Shown piece after piece: positions 18,960 to 30,433 of a stretch of DNA of 64,000 nucleotides (position 1 is its first letter; the number at the start of each line of letters is the position of its first letter). The notes under the pieces were generated by a model. That model was not told where the DNA came from. It saw nothing but the letters and a program-made list of their open reading frames with translations, and made no database searches. Source of the stretch: Salvia splendens (taxonomy: Eukaryota; Streptophyta; Magnoliopsida; Lamiales; Lamiaceae); NCBI RefSeq assembly GCF_004379255.2, contig NC_056050.1:1488001-1552000 (forward strand), read 5' to 3'. Made by a program: the position numbers and the translations under genes.

Positions 18960-20097
18960 GAGCACCCGCAACGCAGGCCGCGGGAATTCCGCGTGTCGTT
19001 CCTCCGGAACGAAAGCGTAGCGGAACGCGTTGCGGCGCTGCGTTTCGTCGTGGTGCCGTTCCCATGCAGTCCCGGGTACCGTCGGCACGACTCGCGGCAC
19101 GGTCTGTGCCGCCACGCGCTTCGGCGACGTGGCTCTCCCCGCGTCGTGCGTGATGCCCACTCGCCGGCCCGCGAGTGGGCGACGTCACGTGCTGACGCAA
19201 TAATTATTTTTTTTTTAAATCAAGTTTATATAAAAAAAAATTTAACGGTAATATTACCGTTTTTTATTTTTTAAAATTTTTATTTTATTTTCTTATTCTA
19301 TAAATACTCCTAATTCATCCTCATTTCACACACAACTACACATCTATTCTTCCTAAATCAACTTCATTTCCTCTCCAATTTTCATATTCAATCTCTTCAC
19401 AAAATGTCCGGCGACGGCAACTACGGCGGTGGCGGCTCCGGTGGGTGGGATCTCAACGCGTTCGGCGATTGGGAGACCATGTACAACACACTTGGTGGTT
19501 CCGGTTCGTCGACGCCGGGCACCCAGGGGTCGGCGACGCCGGGTGGTACCAACCACCCACTTTCGATGTGGATGCATACGCTCGACCCTCCCTCGCGGCC
19601 TTCTCAGGGATTGTCCCAGATTCGGGAGGATATTCCCGTTGAACCCACCCAGGGAGGAGGCCGAGGCGGGCGAGGAGGAAGCCGAGGCGGTGGAAGCTCC
19701 AATGCTGCGTCGGAGGCGGCCGAGGAGGAGGCGGAGGAGGAACAGGAGGATCTGGGCCGGCATCCGTACAGTAACGAAGAAACAAAGGCGGTGTACAACG
19801 CCTGGCTCACGTGCTGACGCTATTATTATTTTTTTTAAGTTTAAGTTGTACTTTTTTTAATGTTATGTGTTTTTTAGTAAAGTGTGTTTGTTTTAATTGA
19901 ATTGGGTTGGAAATAAAAATAAGAAATGAAATTGAATGAATAGTAATTTAAGGAACGGTTAAGGAACGGATAAGAAACGGAGGGTTGCAGGTTCCGTTCC
20001 TTAGTTACGGAATGGAGTAAAAAAGTACAGTGGGGCCCTCAAATAGTAGTTTAAGGAAAGGTTTATGAACGGTATAGGAACAGCGTTCTGGATGGTC
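18960..20097 (+). mobile_element. PIF/Harbinger derivative A, ORF1 remnant only
   Basis: The ends GAGCACCCGCAACGC and GATGGTC are flanked by TTA (18957-18959 and 20098-20100). The paralogous intron keeps the empty TTA at 25054-25056 with matching flanks. It shares the leader (ACGGTAATATTACCG, TCTATAAATACTC, CACACACAACTACACATCTA) and 3' end (GGGTTGCAGGTTCCGT) with elements at 49773 and 57891. It carries a truncated ORF1 and no transposase. Confidence 0.85.
19404..19817 (+). pseudogene. Harbinger ORF1 (Myb/SANT-like) N-terminal remnant
   Basis: 137 aa starting MSGDGNYGGG. It has a Gly-rich N-terminus, a Gly/Arg then acidic stretch, and the beginning of the trihelix/Myb-like segment (HPYSNEETKAVYNAWL), where it stops. 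In the sister at 58325-59443 the DNA-binding domain continues. The truncation point is followed by a copy of the element's own 5' sequence (CACGTGCTGACGC, compare 19186-19199). ORF1 proteins normally act with the transposase in binding and nuclear import. Confidence 0.75.
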
Positions 20098-20326
20098 TTA
20101 TGGCGGAATAGGGGGCGAGCACCTTTTTTGTCTCCAACGGCCAGCTATATGAATCATTTTTTTGTTAGCTTTTGCTTCAAACATGGCTTTCATTCATCAA
20201 AGTCCAATAGCTCTAACCATAAAATCTCCAATTTTAAGGCCACATCCTTGCTATATTTAATTGTCTAGCTTGTTTTTAAACATATAGGTGTAATTAATTG
20301 CACACGTATCTATGTTAAATTGATAG

Positions 20327-20398
20327 GTGCCATACCGAAGGAGATTGGACATCTTACATCGTTAACATTTCTGGCCCTATATTCTAATGGCTTGACAG
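20327..20398 (+). CDS. 72-bp LRR exon, module copy 1 (AIPKEIGHLTSL)
   Basis: Acceptor GATAG and donor CAG|GTTTGA. Intact single LRR. Paralogue at 25718-25789; even the 5' intron words are shared (CACATCCTTGCTATATTTAA). Confidence 0.8.
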
Positions 20399-22476
20399 GT
20401 TTGACTTTATTTCTATTTTTAAAAGTTTCAACTTAATTAATTCATTTTAGTTTTGATAAAAAATAATTTTCTCTTTTACTTTATTGTCTCTTCGTCTCTT
20501 TTTAATTTATTATCTCTTACCTTTTTCACTATCCATTTAACACACTATTCTTAAACTACGTGCCGAAAAGAAATGCCTTTATTAATAAGGAACGGAGGGA
20601 GTACGCATTAGTCACTTACCACAAATCCAAGTCAAATCGTCTAATTTAATTCTAAAATGTCTAACACAATTAGTCTAACTTCCATATATTTTAAATCAAT
20701 CTTAAACATAAGTGTAGTCGAAACTCTATACTCCATTATAATTTCTAGTATTGTGTAAATTTTTCGAGTAAATAGTTAAAAATATTAGGTATTTTAATTA
20801 ATAGTGCTTAGCTTGTTAATGAGGTAAACTACAATTGCTTTTAATGCTTCCGGCAAAAAAAAGACCAATTTGAAACCAATTCATATTGTCGGAGACAAAA
20901 ACACCATATATTTTGTGTAGGACAACTTTAGTTGAGGTAATGTATATGATCTATATTACGCTTTCATAAATTAAGTTTTACTTCTTCCGTTTTTTAAAAC
21001 TATGAACAATTTCCTTATTAGTTTGTCTGTCCATAAAAAATTATGAACTTTTTAATTTTGCAATAGTTAAACAACACATTACTCCCACACATAATTTTAT
21101 TTACATCTTATGTCACTACACACCAATGTTTTAAAAACCAGACTGGACCGGCCGGTTCGACCGGTTCAACCGCGAACCGGTAGGCAGTTCGGTCCGGTTC
21201 ACCCCTAAAAACCACTAACACATTGAACCGCCGTGAACCGGTGGAACCGGCCGGTCGGACCGGTCCAACCGTGAACCGGAAACCGGTTTTTCAATTTTTC
21301 AAAATATTTTTTTAAAAAATTTGGTGTTGCTAGGACTTGAACACATGACCTCATCTCTAAATATCAACTTCTTTACCACTCCACCACATGATCATTTTAA
21401 ACTATTATGAACATTAATTATCCTTATACATTAAATCTAAAATTCTTTTTCCACCAGAACTAATAATTCATATTAGTTTTGTATTCTTTTAAGATAATTC
21501 ATTTTAATTTTATATTCTTTTAAGATAATTCATTTTAATTCTATATTCTTTTAAGATAATTCATTTTAATTCTATATTCTTTTAAGAAATTGTTAATTAT
21601 AATATATTTCTTATATTCTAATTATATTTTTACAATCACTATATTTTACAATATAGGAGTTTATAATTATACATAGACTTTAATACTAGTTTTTAATATT
21701 GTGTATTATAGTTTATTATTGTATTCAAACTTAACGTCATTAAATATTCTAATATACTAGTATAAGACTTGTTTTCTATAACAATACAATTAAATGTATA
21801 ATACTATAATATTTATTGATAAAACATTTAATTAAATTTTATTATTTATAACTAAATAAATAAATATATATGTATAAACAGTATTACGGTTCAACCAATG
21901 GTTCGACCAGTGAACCGGTTGAACCAGTGAACCAGTAACGACGTTGGTTCGCTTGCCGGTCCGGTTTTTAAAACATTGCTACACACCAATAAAAATGTTG
22001 TACAACCCACTCTCCACGAACACTACTTACACTACCCTTTATCCTTCTCTTTCTATCTTTTACTTTGATTTAAGAATGATGAAACTTAATACGCTAAATA
22101 AATCACTTTTTTACAATCCAATTAGAATTTATGTCCAACTATAAATTTTAAATCAATTTAATACACAAATTTGCAATCAAACTCTGGATCTAATCTTTTT
22201 AGTTATTTTTAAATCTCGAGTTGACTAATTTCATACAGTTTCAACATTTTTATACTCTCCTGTCCTAAGGAAGAAGACTCATTCCTTGGACGTCACGAAA
22301 TTTTATGCACTTTTATTTTGTATGCTAGGTGGAGAGAATAAAGTAGAGATAAAGTGATTTCTATTTTTAGTAATGGATCATCTTGAATGGGACAAACTAA
22401 AAAAGGAAGTGGGTCATCTTCCGGCATCATATTAACTTAACAAGTTAATTTAATCTTATTTGTCATATTTTGATAG
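20399..22476 (+). other. Intron with MITE debris and a hAT MITE
   Basis: Apart from the hAT MITE at 21124-21978, there is a Stowaway right end at about 20600 (AAGGAACGGAGGGAGTA) and partial MITE ends near 20985 and 22254. No gene seen. Confidence 0.6.
21124..21978. mobile_element. hAT-type MITE, 855 bp
   Basis: Perfect 16-bp inverted ends CAATGTTTTAAAAACC, flanked by the 8-bp duplication CTACACAC (21116-21123 and 21979-21986), as expected for hAT. Subterminal arrays of ACCGGTTCGACCGGTT-type words occur at both ends, and a 31-bp tandem repeat (units at 21482, 21513, 21544, 21575) lies inside. No transposase. Confidence 0.85.
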
Positions 22477-22620
22477 GAAATATTCCGTCTTCTCTCTTCA
22501 ACGTTTCCTCATTGGAACGCATATGCCTCAGTGACAATTCTATATCTGGAAGTATACCCACGAATTTGGACAATTTACCAAACCTCCTAATACTGGATCT
22601 TGCCATGAATAACTTAACAG
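22477..22620 (+). CDS. 144-bp double-LRR exon, module copy 2
   Basis: Acceptor GATAG|G, donor CAG|GTGAGT. Two LRRs (NIPSSLFNVSSL, SIPTNLDNLPNL). The following intron opens with the same bases as the intron after 9923. Confidence 0.85.
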
Positions 22621-23134
22621 GTGAGTGGAACAACTTTTCTACTACTCATTTGCCCCCAGTTCATAATTGGTTATCTTTATTTGCTTAAAAAAACTTTTGG
22701 TCCCACACATTAAGATTGATAGCTTCTGATAAAAAATTTTATACTACTACCATAAATATGAAACATTTTATTTTTTACACGAGATTTTATGTAGTTTTAT
22801 TATTTGAGTTAATGAAAAGAGAGTACAGTTAGATAAAGGAAAAAGTAGAGATGGTTTTACTACTATCATTTTAAGAAACATTTCATTTATAATGGGACAA
22901 CCTAAAAAAAGAAAATGCTTCATTTTTAATGAGACACCCCAAAACAAGAAAATACCTTATTTTTAAAGGGACAGAGAGAGTATACTCTTTCGGGCCGAAT
23001 ACTTTTAATTTATTGCTAAGATGATAAGATCAAAGGAATACTTAAAGTAATAACCTTATAAATCTTCAGTCGGATCAAGTTGTTTCTACTATTATTCCTT
23101 TCGGACAATGTTATACTTTCGGACAAACTGATAG

Positions 23135-23206
23135 GTGGAGTTCCGAAGGAGATTTGAAATCTTTCATCCGTCACTTATTTGTATCTTTTTTTAAATCACT
23201 TGACAA
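23135..23206 (+). pseudogene. 72-bp LRR exon with stop, module copy 2
   Basis: Same length and phase as its sister at 17993, but TGA at 23155-23157 and ACAA before the GT donor. It lacks the MITE. Confidence 0.8.
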
Positions 23207-23523
23207 GTATGCTTTTATCACTACTTTGATTTAAGAATGATGAAACTTAATACGCTGAATTAATCCCTTTTTTACAATCCAATTCGAATTTGTCAAACTC
23301 AATCCTCAAAAATGTATGTTGCAATTCCCATAAATTTTAAATCAATATAATAAATGAATTTGCAATCAAACTCTATATCTAATCTTTTTAGTTCATTTTA
23401 AATCTCAAGTTGACTAATTTCATACAGTTTCAGCATTTAATAATTTTTATCAAGTAACTTTGGCCTTTCTTTAGTCTCGGGCCGGTTCTTTCTTTTCAAT
23501 AAGGTTTTGGGTAGGTTTATAAC

Positions 23524-23756
23524 TACTCCCCCGTTTCAGCTAAAATGACACATTTCGATTTTAGGTAATTTTTTATCTCCGGTTAATATATTCAACCGCT
23601 TTTTTCTCGCTTCAATTAAATATTCAACTCCCTTTCTCACTCCATTGAATACTTACACCCCACTATTTCTCTCTCAAATTAAATATATTAACTAACAACA
23701 CCTAAAATTTCATGCTGACTAAGAAATGTGTTATTTTAGTCGCGGCGAAGGGAGTA
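23524..23756. mobile_element. Stowaway-like MITE
   Basis: TACTCCCCCGTTTCAGC to GCGGCGAAGGGAGTA, TA-flanked, with complementary interior AAAATGACACATTTC/GAAATGTGTTATTTT. Confidence 0.75.
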
Positions 23757-23899
23757 TATATCCAATTATAGAAAGTGAACATCTTGACTTGAGTAGGACA
23801 TCATAACATAACTAATTTATGATATTTTAAATATTAAGTCTAAAATTGATTCTATACATAAATCCAAATTAACATTTTGGTCGCTCACATAATATTTAA

Positions 23900-24132
23900 T
23901 ACTCCCTCCGTCCCGGCTAAGATGACACATTTGTTAGTCGGCATGAAATTTTAGGAGTTATTGGTTAAAGTGTTTCATTGAAGAGAGAAAAGGTGGGTGT
24001 AAGTATTAAAATAGAGAGAGAAACATAGATAAATATTTTAATTGGAATGAGAAAACTGGTTGGATGTATTAATTGGAGAGAGAAAGTTTGCGCAAAAGGA
24101 AATGTGTCATCTTAAGTGGGACGGAGGGAGTA
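23900..24132. mobile_element. Stowaway MITE
   Basis: TACTCCCTCCGTCCCGGCTA to TAAGTGGGACGGAGGGAGTA with TA ends. Intronic. Confidence 0.9.
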
Positions 24133-24319
24133 GTTCTAATCCCAAGCGGAGTACATGAATTTGACCCAAACTTGCGGTGCTGTTGCAATTTGAGCAGTTT
24201 AGTCAGTTAGACCCAAGTAGAGTATCAATTAATTAGTTTTATCCATTTAATTCAACGAAGTCCGTTTTACGTCTCAAATATTTGCTTAAAAGTTAACTTT
24301 TTCGTTTTGTACATTATGA

Positions 24320-24614
24320 CACTACCAAAAATAACTAATTTATCGACGGACAATTCCATTATATTGGAAATGGCGGATACAGTCAAGTACAAAGGGGTAC
24401 GAGTATACCCCAAAATAGAAGGAAGTGGCCTAGTGGTAAAATACAATTATTTATGTAGGTAAATTACACGTCGGTAATTGATTTTTAGCTATGTCCTTCT
24501 AAAATGTCATCGGTAATACCATCGGTTATTTATCAAATCTGTAGGTAACACCTTTTTCTATCATAATTGTCGACGGATTAGATACCGTCGGTAAATGAAC
24601 TTTTTTTTGTAGTG
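24320..24614. mobile_element. CACTA-type MITE, 295 bp
   Basis: Ends CACTACCAAAAATAAC and TTTTTTTTGTAGTG, with repeated GTCGGTAA-like subterminal motifs, typical of En/Spm derivatives. The 3-bp flanks TGA and TGT do not match exactly. Confidence 0.75.
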
Positions 24615-25314
24615 TGTTTTGTACTCCATGCATTCTTACATTAGCGACTCGTATTCCATTTTCGAATGTTACACCTAAACTTAGTCATTTTCTTTTTGGA
24701 AAAAAGAATTCCCTCCGGTCCTCATAAAATGTCTCATATTTGACTGGTGGACTTTACGAAATTGTTTGATTTTATAAGGAAAGTGAATGAAAAAAGTTAG
24801 TGTCACTGTCCTATTTTTATATATTAATTTTATAATAATTGTGAGTAGAATGATGTAGTGAAATGTGGCATGTCTTAGAGACTACCAAATAAGGAAATAT
24901 GAGACCAACAGAGATTAGAAGTTACACATTGACTCTCTCATACTCTATTATCCTTCTATTTATCTATTTTATTTTCTCTCCTACTTAATTTTTTCTCCAT
25001 TTAATTCTCCAACCATCATTTTTATAAATTTTGTATTGAAAGGAACGTCTCACTTATGGAGGGACAAAGGGAGTACCTTTTAGTCCCAACGGTCAAATAT
25101 ATGAATCATTTTTTTGTTAGCTTTAGCTCACACATGACTCATTTATCGATGTCCACTAGATCTATCTATATAATGCTTTACTTCAGTGCCACGATAAGAG
25201 TCACATTTTGTCATTTCAGTATTTCCTACAATGAGAGTCACTTTTACCATAAATGGTAAGTTGACTCACATTCTACCAATTTATTCCACTCATATTTTAT
25301 TATAAATGGTAAGT

Positions 25315-25526
25315 TGGCGCCACGTCCGTCCCATTAAAGATGACTCATTTTCCTTTTTGAATTGTTCCAACCAAGATGACTTATTACTAAAATTGGAAAC
25401 ATCTTTTATTTCTACTTCATTCACTCTATCTTATTTTACTCTCTTCATTTAACGCATAATATAAAACTGTATAAAATCTTGTGCCGCTCAAGGAACTGGT
25501 CCTCTTCCTTGGGACGGTAGGAGTAT
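25315..25526. mobile_element. Stowaway-like MITE
   Basis: Left end about CGTCCGTCCCATTAAAGATG, right end TTGGGACGGTAGGAGTA. Intronic, no ORF. Confidence 0.65.
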
Positions 25527-25717
25527 ATAAGTGGGTCGTATAGTCCACTAACTAATTATTTAACTCACTTTTCTTTGTTTTTTTTTAAATTTGTTCCCAC
25601 CCTAAATATGACTTCGATTATGAGATGGAGGTAGTACAATTTAAGGGCACATCCTTGCTATATTTAATTATCAGTGTAATTAATTGCACATGTTTCTATG
25701 CTATGACAAATTGGTAG

Positions 25718-25789
25718 GCGAGATACCGAAGGGGATTGGACATCTTAGCTCTTTGACTGATCTCTATCTTCGTAGCAATAGCTTGACAG
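25718..25789 (+). CDS. 72-bp LRR exon, module copy 2 (EIPKGIGHLSSL)
   Basis: Acceptor GGTAG|G, donor CAG|GTATGA. Intact LRR ending RSNSLTG. Confidence 0.8.
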
Positions 25790-25949
25790 GTATGATTTAT
25801 TTGCTACTCTGATTGAGTGATTAGTGTCATTTAAACTTAGTTTTCAATTTTTAGAACTATAAATAAATTCAAACCCTATATCTTTTAATCCTTTTCTAGT
25901 TAATTTCTCATATAATTGACTTATTTCTTTCAATTTCATCATTGTTATA

Positions 25950-26159
25950 TACTCCCTATCCCTATGTCCCATTAAAAATGAAACGTTTTCCTTTTTGGAT
26001 TGTCCCATTAAAAATTAAACGTTTCCTAAAATAGAAATAACTCTATCTCTACATTTTCTACACTCTTACTTTACTCTCTCTTGTAACTCACAAAGCAACA
26101 CTGCATAAAATCTTGTACCGAAAAGCAAATGTTTCATATTTATTGGGACGAAGGGAGTA
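25950..26159. mobile_element. Stowaway-like MITE
   Basis: TACTCCCTATCCCTATGTCCC to TTGGGACGAAGGGAGTA with TA ends. Confidence 0.8.
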
Positions 26160-26452
26160 TTTGTCATGTAAATTTGTCAATTTCATAATTTGGATCATCT
26201 GGAACCTCTACTAATTACTATTGCTGGATTTTGGTTTGAATAAGTTGGCTTATATAAATTTGTACGTTCTTCCAAAATGGTACAACTCAGACCAAATACG
26301 AAAAAAAATAAAAATAAAAAGCTTTATATCAGACTGAGGCAAAATTGGATCTTGAAGAGTTGTAATGGAAATTTTGTTGAAGATTCGATGTTCTCTGTTT
26401 TATAAATCCCGCAAGAAGTCATTTAAGTGTATCTAATATATGTTCAACGCAG

Positions 26453-26524
26453 GTTCCATACCCAACCAAGTTGGTAACCTCACTTCACTGAGAGGACTAC
26501 TTTTGGGACACAATAAGTTTGAAG
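26453..26524 (+). CDS. 72-bp LRR exon (SIPNQVGNLTSL)
   Basis: Acceptor ACGCAG, donor GAAG|GTATGT, single LRR in the shared phase. It corresponds in order to minus exon 44594-44665. It is the last plus-strand exon that I can place before the nested TE block. Confidence 0.8.
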
Positions 26525-26710
26525 GTATGTTTATACATGATTTAATTTATAGTTTGAGTCTTAAACTGTAATTTATAACTACTAGAGAAATCGAATTAAC
26601 TCATGCGCCGTCATAATCACTTTCCATAGTCGAATTCGAGTTTGAATTTGTCTAATTTAATTTTGTAACCAAATTCCAAATAAATCGTAAACCTAACTTA
26701 TGTTATCTTA

Positions 26711-26968
26711 GGGATGCGTTATAACACAAATTTTCTTAAATTCCTAACTTATCAATGATATGTATTAAAAATGTCAACACGATCGCATTAAAATGTCAAC
26801 ACAAATTTGTGTTGACAATTTAAATATCAATATCAACATGGTGTATTAAAATATCAACTAAGTTTATGTTGACAATTCCATGTCTATGTGTTGACATTTT
26901 TAATATATTGCATTGATGAATTAGCATAGTTGACAACTTAAGAAAATTAGTTATGGATCAAACATCTC
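26711..26968. mobile_element. MITE-like repeat, also at 41375-41640
   Basis: The inverted ends share TTTTCTTAA.TT, and the interior is full of TGTCAACA/TGTTGACA words. A diverged copy lies in the kinase intron of the minus RLK. Neighbouring intron text at 26203-26330 and 26961-27085 is duplicated too. Confidence 0.55.
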
Positions 26969-27536
26969 TGTTCATTACTATCGTTGGATTTTGGTTTGAA
27001 TAAACTAGCTTATAAATTTATATGTTGTTCGAAAATGGTGTATCTCGCACAAAATACAAAAAACAAGGCTTTAATTTATCGAACTTTAATTATTACTCCC
27101 CCCTTTCCTTCATTGAGGCACTTCTTTTTAGCACAAAGTTTAAGAAATACAACCTCCGTCCAGAGTCACACGTTTCCATTTCGTTCCGTCCCCTATTAAG
27201 AGTCACACTTCATTTTTACCATAAATGGTAAGTAGGTCTCACATTCCACTAACTCACTTCACTCACATTTTATTATAAAACCAATATAAAAAAGTGGGTC
27301 TCACATTCTACTAACTTTTTCAACCAACTTTTCTTTACGTTTCTTAAAATCCGTGCCCGGTCAAAGTGTGACTCTTAATCAGCGCCGGTCTTGAGGTTCC
27401 AAAGACCCGGGGCGAGACTAAAAGTTGAGGCCCTATTTATATATTTTTTCCTTCCATTTTATAATAAGTTTCATCCAGCAAAAAACTAATAGCATATCAA
27501 AAGAAATTCACTTCAAATAATTATTATATATTACCT

Positions 27537-27968
27537 TCAAAAATTTCTTCTAACATTTCTTGATGCGAAGTCGTTGATGATGGTGTTGCTGTCAACCTCG
27601 TCTAATAATTTCTTCTCAATACATAAAGTGGCATGCCCGTTCAGCCGCTGTTGAGACATCGTAGATCTTAAATAATTCTTCAACAGTTTCAACTTTGAAA
27701 AGCTTCTTTCTGCCGATGCCACAGTCACAGGCACAGTAAATAATATGCGATAAGCAATTGAGATATTTGGATAAGAATCCATTTTTCTAACATACTCAAA
27801 AATGTCCATAGAAGACATTTTTCTATAAACAAACAATCGAAGAAATAAACAGTCGACTACGCCCAATCCTGTGAAAATATACCCCAAAGCCAGGCGATCG
27901 ATCAAACAAATCAAAATACAACAAAAAAGAAGAGTTTTGCCGGTGCAAATAACGGGGGAAAGGACCAC
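27537..27968 (-). pseudogene. hAT transposase C-terminal fragment
   Basis: The plausible part is about the last 100 residues, with YPNISIAYRILFTVPVTVAS followed by AERSFSKLKLLKNYLRSTM. This is the hAT dimerisation domain, as in zinc-finger MYM/TTF-type hAT proteins. The catalytic DDE region and zinc finger are missing, so it is inactive. The first about 45 residues of the open frame do not look coding. Confidence 0.85.
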
Positions 27969-28150
27969 AATTCCGTAACGAGCTCAAATAAATCAAAAGA
28001 GAATCGAATGAAGAAAAAATCGAATTTCAATTGCATACCGACATGGCGACATGACTCTTGAGCGAGAGATATTCCAAAGCATAAAATTAGTTGAGGAGCG
28101 AATTGTAGAGAGAGAAAGGTAGAAAAGGATATATGGATATATGAGTTTAC

Positions 28151-28178
28151 ATATATAATATATATATATATATATATA
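28151..28178. repeat. (TA)n tract at the left border of the foldback element
   Basis: An alternating TA run leads directly into GGGATGTATTC. Its counterpart is at 35336-35373. Confidence 0.9.
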
Positions 28179-29949
28179 GGGATGTATTCATTTCCTTTTC
28201 CTATATTTCCTCATTTTTCCTTCTTAATATCAGCTATTAGATTAGAAAAATGGACGGTCAAGATCAAAATTGGGTAATTAATCCCGTGTTGCATTATTTG
28301 TCCTATTTTGTGCATTATGAGGGTACAATAGTAATATAATAATGGCTGGAAACCGCTACGAATAATGCACCACATGGTAACGAGTAATGCATATAATTAC
28401 CTATATAATGCACAATTTGTGAACTGCAATGCATACGAACAAGATGTGCTGTGTTATGATGTTTGACACACGTTTCTTGTTTCTCCTAAGGGTTTAATAA
28501 GCTTAGGGGCTAGGGGATAGTACGTACGCATTAATAACAAATTATATAACGATACGAATAATTCACCAACTTGTCACGAGTAATGTATGTTATTAACTAT
28601 ATAATCCACAATATGTGAACTGCAATGCATACGAATAAGATGTACCATGTTATGATGTTTGACACATGTTTCTTGTTTCCCCTAAGGGTTTAATAAGCTT
28701 AGGGGCTAGGGTATAGTATGTACACACGAATGTAATCTTCACATGATAACGAGTAATGGATATAATTGACTATATAATGCACAATTTGTGAACTGCAATG
28801 CATACGAACAAGATGTGCTGTGTTATGATGTTTGACACATGTTTCTTGTTTCCCCTAAGGGTTTAATAAGCTTAGGGGCTAGGGTGTAGTACGTACGCAT
28901 TAATAACAAATTGTAAACCACTACGAATAATGCATCACATGGTAACGAGTAATGCATATAATTGACTATATAATTGGCTCAACTTATTTTAACACAAGTA
29001 ATACCCGCAAGTGTACGGGGCTAGTGTAGCAATTAGTAAGCAAGAGTATCGTATCCCACAGAGACAATTTTGTATCAGCTTAACTACCACGAACAAAGAT
29101 CAACTACTATCTAGACAATCAAGTGCAGTTTTGTTTGTTCTAACAACTAATAAAAGCATATAATAAGCAAATATCAATTAAGGACTAGAAAAGGCGGTGC
29201 GGCGATGATATGAGAGATACTATGGAGAAAATGTAGAACTCAAGGATCCGATGCACAATTCCAAGCTCTTATCCAATTGATTCGCCTTACCTTTTGGTGT
29301 CTCTAGAGTTACTAAGTCAACCACGATTATAGATTAAACCCCCTCCCGGGGTGAGAAACCTGCAGATTAGATGCTAGAATTGAAGTCCCCTTCTAATCCT
29401 AAAACCTCTAACTCCCAAAAGTTTGATTAGGTTAATGACCTCACTCAAAACCTCAACTCTCCCGAGTTCTATTGTATTAAGGTGTGAATTATTCTTCTTT
29501 CCGGATTAACTATTTCATCTCCCGATTAATCTAATTAATCCTACACAATCAAATGGTGATCAAGCAATTGAAAGGAATAAACCCAAGAATAATCAAATAA
29601 CTACAAGAGCAAGGCAAGAGCAAAATCAATCGGATAAAAACTATGAAATTAGTGCATCATCACCAAGAATTCTACAAGAGATGTTTAGCTACTCATGTTT
29701 ATGAAGAAAATCATGTTCAACACAAAGAAATTCAACAAACACATGAAATATAGATACTAAGTACTCCTGTGAGAGCAATCTATGGAATGAAGCTTCAATC
29801 TTCCGATATAGAGTCTTCAATCTTCAAATCTCTCTCTCAAAGGTGTTCTTGGGGTGTGTGTGAGTGTTGGAGGCGGTAGGTGTAATGTGTGTCCGAACCC
29901 TAGGCTTTTTCCCTTCTATTTCCCTTCAAAAATCGCGTTTTTAGCTTTC

Positions 29950-30090
29950 AGACGCGTCAGACAATCCGACCCGGTCGGGTTGTATTTTTGAACTGGAAAT
30001 TCAACCCGGCCGGGTCACCATTTTAGGACAGTTGCTGGATTCTGACTCAACCCGGCTGGGTTGTATTTTTGCACTGTAAATTAACCCGGC
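29950..30090. repeat. Four CCCGGCCGGG-type palindromes in the LTR
   Basis: AACCCGGCCGGGTT or one-base variants occur four times within about 130 bp, and again in the other LTR at 33900-34030. Candidate protein-binding or methylation-dense sites; role unknown. Confidence 0.8.
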
Positions 30091-30433
30091 CGGGTTACAT
30101 GTGCGCGGCTTTCGTAGATCGGCCATATCTCTCTCATCCAAACTCCGATTAGGCCGTTTGAGATACCCACGCGAAGCTCTTTCGAAGACGAAGAGAATGA
30201 TATGCAGTGGGTGTTGATTGGACTTCAAAATCTCTAGAAGAATTGTCTCAAACCAAGGCTGCTGCATATCCACCTATTTTACACCTTTTTCTACACATTC
30301 TTAACAAAAAGGTCAACATACCAACATAATAGAGAAGTAGATATAAACACGCCTAATAATAGACGAAATATGATCACATTCATACAAGACCACCCTCTAA
30401 AACCATGTAAAATCCAAGTATGTCAACTCCCCC

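Larger units (their letters stand above)
7888..26524 (+). pseudogene. LRR-RLK subfamily XII-like locus, broken
   Basis: I read exons at 7888-8524, 9543-9614, 9780-9923, 17993-18265, 20327-20398, 22477-22620, 23135-23206, 25718-25789 and 26453-26524. All junctions fall in the same phase (G|GN), and all internal exons are 72 or 144 bp, one or two 24-aa LRRs. Exon 1 has a signal peptide, the LRRNT WxGVxC motif and the first LRRs, closely like the minus-strand RLK. Defects: a MITE inside the 17993 exon, TGA at 23155-23157, a complete Gypsy element in the intron after 9923, and no juxtamembrane or kinase exon on this strand before a nested TE block at 27148-35815. The 144+72+72 exon block occurs twice in tandem. 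The RLP exon at 36012-37494 may be its former last exon. Family members sense microbial patterns (family knowledge). I infer loss of RLK function. Confidence 0.8.

Noticed and set aside
19353..19860. Arg/Pro/Gly-rich ORFs on both strands over Harbinger element A
   Set aside because: Shadows of ORF1 and its GC-rich low-complexity codons; only the 19404 frame matches sister elements.
28400..28980. CRISPR-like spaced repeats
   Set aside because: Plant DNA; the repeats are long subterminal units of a foldback element, not short repeats with unique spacers.
30001..30273. 90-aa minus ORF present twice (also 33934-34206)
   Set aside because: Lies in both LTRs of the Athila-like element, and has no recognisable domain.
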